Part shown: positions 62,697-64,000 of the stretch, piece by piece
How the letters are laid out: every line of letters begins with the position of its first letter
Numbering within the stretch: the first letter of the stretch is position 1
DNA from: Oscillatoria nigro-viridis PCC 7112
GTDB lineage: Bacteria; Cyanobacteriota; Cyanobacteriia; Cyanobacteriales; Microcoleaceae
Length of the DNA: 64,000 nt
NCBI RefSeq assembly: GCF_000317475.1
Contig: NC_019763.1
Location: forward strand, 124,001 to 188,000
Direction of reading: 5' to 3'
The notes under the pieces: model-generated
The model's input: the letters and a program-made list of their open reading frames with translations, nothing else
Database searches by the model: none
Told to the model about the DNA's origin: nothing
Made by a program: the position numbers and the translations under genes

Positions 62697-62820
62697 TTTA
62701 GGCGCTGAAAGCTATACAGGACAAAGGTTTCAAATTTACAACTTTTCCGAATACCCCCTAAACTTTTCCGAATACCCCCTAAACTTTTCCGAATACCCCC
62801 AAAGTGTTTAGGCGCTGAAA
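62697..62820. repeat. 14-bp direct repeat flanking the iterons
   Basis: TTTAGGCGCTGAAA occurs at 62697-62710 and 62807-62820, on both sides of the three-iteron array. A related GTGTTTAGCGGTTTAAACAC-like sequence follows near 62862. It may be another initiator or regulator binding site. Confidence 0.75.
62740..62802. repeat. Three 21-bp iterons
   Basis: Three directly repeated 21-bp units (starts 62740, 62761, 62782) with the sequence AACTTTTCCGAATACCCCCT plus A. The first two are identical and the third ends one base differently. Two helical turns per unit fits cooperative binding of a plasmid initiator on one face of DNA. Confidence 0.85.
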
Positions 62821-62898
62821 CCATTGTCAGATAAGAGATTCAAGCAAATTTGCCAATTTTTTAGGTGTTTAGCGGTTTAAACACTCTGCTGCTCAAAA

Positions 62899-62930
62899 AG
62901 CTAAAAAGACCCCCTGAATTGGGAGTCTTT
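62899..62930 (-). terminator. Terminator of the right-edge gene
   Basis: On the minus strand a hairpin AAAGACTCCC / GGGGGTCTTT (one mismatch, about 6-nt loop) is followed by TTTTTAG. It lies 33 bp beyond the stop of the gene at 62964 and separates it from the iterons. Confidence 0.75.
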
Positions 62931-62963
62931 CCGCTGGATGCAAGATGCCTTTTGGTTGGCTAG

Positions 62964-64000
62964 TTACTCATTTAAGCCAAGGTGACGAATTATCTTGGTT
63001 TTCAGGCTGGGCTTGATGGTATGTGGATAGCAGCCGTTCTCAATCTGAGATAGCTGGGATGCTGATATCCCCAGCTCTTTTGCCATTGTTCTCAGGCTTT
63101 CTCCCATAGTTTTCCGAGCTTCTCTTACCCACTGACCAAAAGCTATGGGTTCGGTTAGGTTGGCTGCTGGCTGAGCTGACTTCTGCTTGTGGGCGGGTCT
63201 TTTGGGCGGTTGCGGTTGCTCTGGTTTTGATTCGGGTTGTTGTGGGTGTTTGGGTAGCGCTTCTGGCTGGCGTAAAGTCCCGTTAAGTTGTAGCCAGGTT
63301 TCAAACCAGTGATTGGGCTTTTTAACTTGGCTGTTTGGATACGCCCAGTCAGGGACATCGGACTCGTAGTCAAAGAGGTAGGGGTATTCAAAATTTCCCA
63401 GTGTTTTTAGCCCTCGATCGAAGCTGCGCTTTAAATTCGAGGCAGTAACTCCGTTTCTCTTGGCTGTCTCTATGTCGTTCTTATACCCGATTCGCGTCAG
63501 TAGTGTTTCTATTTGATACCGACCGCTTTTGTGCTGTTGCAGGGCAAATAGGGCAAAATAAGCCAGTCTGAGAGCCATTTTTTCCTGGTAATAATCTAGT
63601 TTTAGCGCCTCGCTGGTAAGGTAGCCAAATTCCCGCAAGTATTCGTGACCTGCAAATTTGTCAAACCATTTGCCAGGGCGATAAGTGATTTCAATATCGA
63701 TCAAGGTGTTTTTTTCTTGATGAAACACCTCGGTAATTTGAAAAATCTCCCAGAGATTGGAGTGTTCAATAGTAAATATTTTATTGCGTATCCGCCAAGC
63801 TTTAACGGAAACTTCTAATCGTTTTAGCAGATATCCATGATAGGCTAAGGCTCTTAGTTTTTCTTCTTTAGAAAGGTATCGGGCTGGCTGGCTATTGGCG
63901 TCTCGTTCGGCTTTTGGGATGTAGTGTTTCTTTTTGTTATTCTCACCAAAGTCAGCTAGGAGTTTAGATGCTGATACTGTAATTTGCTCTCTCCCGACTT
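62964..64000 (-). CDS. Helix-turn-helix plasmid protein, 5' part beyond the window
   Basis: The frame is open from the stop at 62964 to the right edge, at least 344 residues, so the true start is outside. A short form from the GTG at 63728 is unlikely because upstream codons continue sensibly (for example KAERDANSQPARYLSKEEK). The N-terminal part is a mixed, winged-helix-like region with IETLLTRIGYKNDIETAKRN. A Pro/Gln/Lys-rich linker leads to a C-terminal Cro/CI-type helix-turn-helix with MGESLRTMAKELGISASQLSQIENG. Position next to the iterons suggests an initiator accessory factor or copy-number regulator. Confidence 0.75.
   Translation of the reverse strand, partial: VGREQITVSASKLLADFGENNKKKHYIPKAERDANSQPARYLSKEEKLRALAYHGYLLKRLEVSVKAWRIRNKIFTIEHSNLWEIFQITEVFHQEKNTLIDIEITYRPGKWFDKFAGHEYLREFGYLTSEALKLDYYQEKMALRLAYFALFALQQHKSGRYQIETLLTRIGYKNDIETAKRNGVTASNLKRSFDRGLKTLGNFEYPYLFDYESDVPDWAYPNSQVKKPNHWFETWLQLNGTLRQPEALPKHPQQPESKPEQPQPPKRPAHKQKSAQPAANLTEPIAFGQWVREARKTMGESLRTMAKELGISASQLSQIENGCYPHTIKPSLKTKIIRHLGLNE

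Larger units (their letters stand above)
62420..62963. promoter_or_regulatory. Candidate plasmid origin region
   Basis: The gap between the replication protein and the helix-turn-helix gene. It contains three 21-bp iterons, two copies of TTTAGGCGCTGAAA flanking them, a repeat AAACTACTCA near 62671-62689, and a terminator. With a primase/helicase initiator next door this is the most likely origin in the window. No DnaA box cluster was noticed. Confidence 0.65.

Overview
The window looks like part of a large plasmid, or a plasmid-like region, from a filamentous cyanobacterium of the Microcoleus/Oscillatoria type. The signs are many HIP1 octamers (GCGATCGC), a CyRepA-type plasmid replication protein, DUF4114 domains, an XisH/XisI pair, heptamer tandem repeats and many small dispersed palindromes. 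I see no rRNA, tRNA or CRISPR array. The genus is inference.

Left third (1-28.5 kb, + strand): one uninterrupted 22.1-kb gene encodes a 7380-residue Rhs/YD-repeat polymorphic toxin. In order it has a Ser/Thr-rich N-terminus with two blocks of 16-residue repeats, two DUF4114 domains, Ig-like/cadherin-like domains, about 23 pre-peptidase-C-like repeats, a von Willebrand A domain, seven more Ig-like domains, DUF6531, YD repeats, the Rhs core, a Hint autoprotease and an ADP-ribosyltransferase-like toxin tip. An immunity-like gene follows. Downstream are three displaced Hint-toxin cassettes without usable starts (deaminase-like, AHH/HNH-nuclease-like, and an unassigned tip), each followed by an intact immunity-like gene. 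The Hint copies are mosaics of one another, so the array appears to work as a store of alternative toxin tips.

Middle (28.6-52.3 kb, almost all - strand): a hypothetical gene, a ParB-family protein, a TnpB remnant, and an operon-like set dnaN-dnaX-holA (sliding clamp, clamp-loader gamma/tau and delta) that ends at a good intrinsic terminator. Upstream of it on the same strand is a class 1 DISARM anti-phage locus: drmD, a PD-(D/E)XK-like gene, drmMI, drmA and drmB. No drmC is visible. An xisH-xisI pair lies between drmMI and drmA on the opposite strand. Related palindromic repeats sit in this locus, one of them inside the drmMI reading frame just before its NPPF motif. A RecD/Dda-type helicase gene lies upstream of drmD.

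Right third (52-64 kb, - strand): small plasmid genes (a short conserved protein, a helix-turn-helix protein, a Rieske-motif protein, several unknowns), a catalytic-core-only tyrosine recombinase, and a 1220-residue CyRepA-like primase/helicase initiator. Between the initiator and a helix-turn-helix protein running off the right edge is an array of three 21-bp iterons flanked by a 14-bp direct repeat, a strong candidate replication origin.

Overall the element carries its own initiation module, part of a replisome, a partition-type protein and recombinase, one phage-defence island, and one very large contact- or secretion-dependent weapon with spare warheads.
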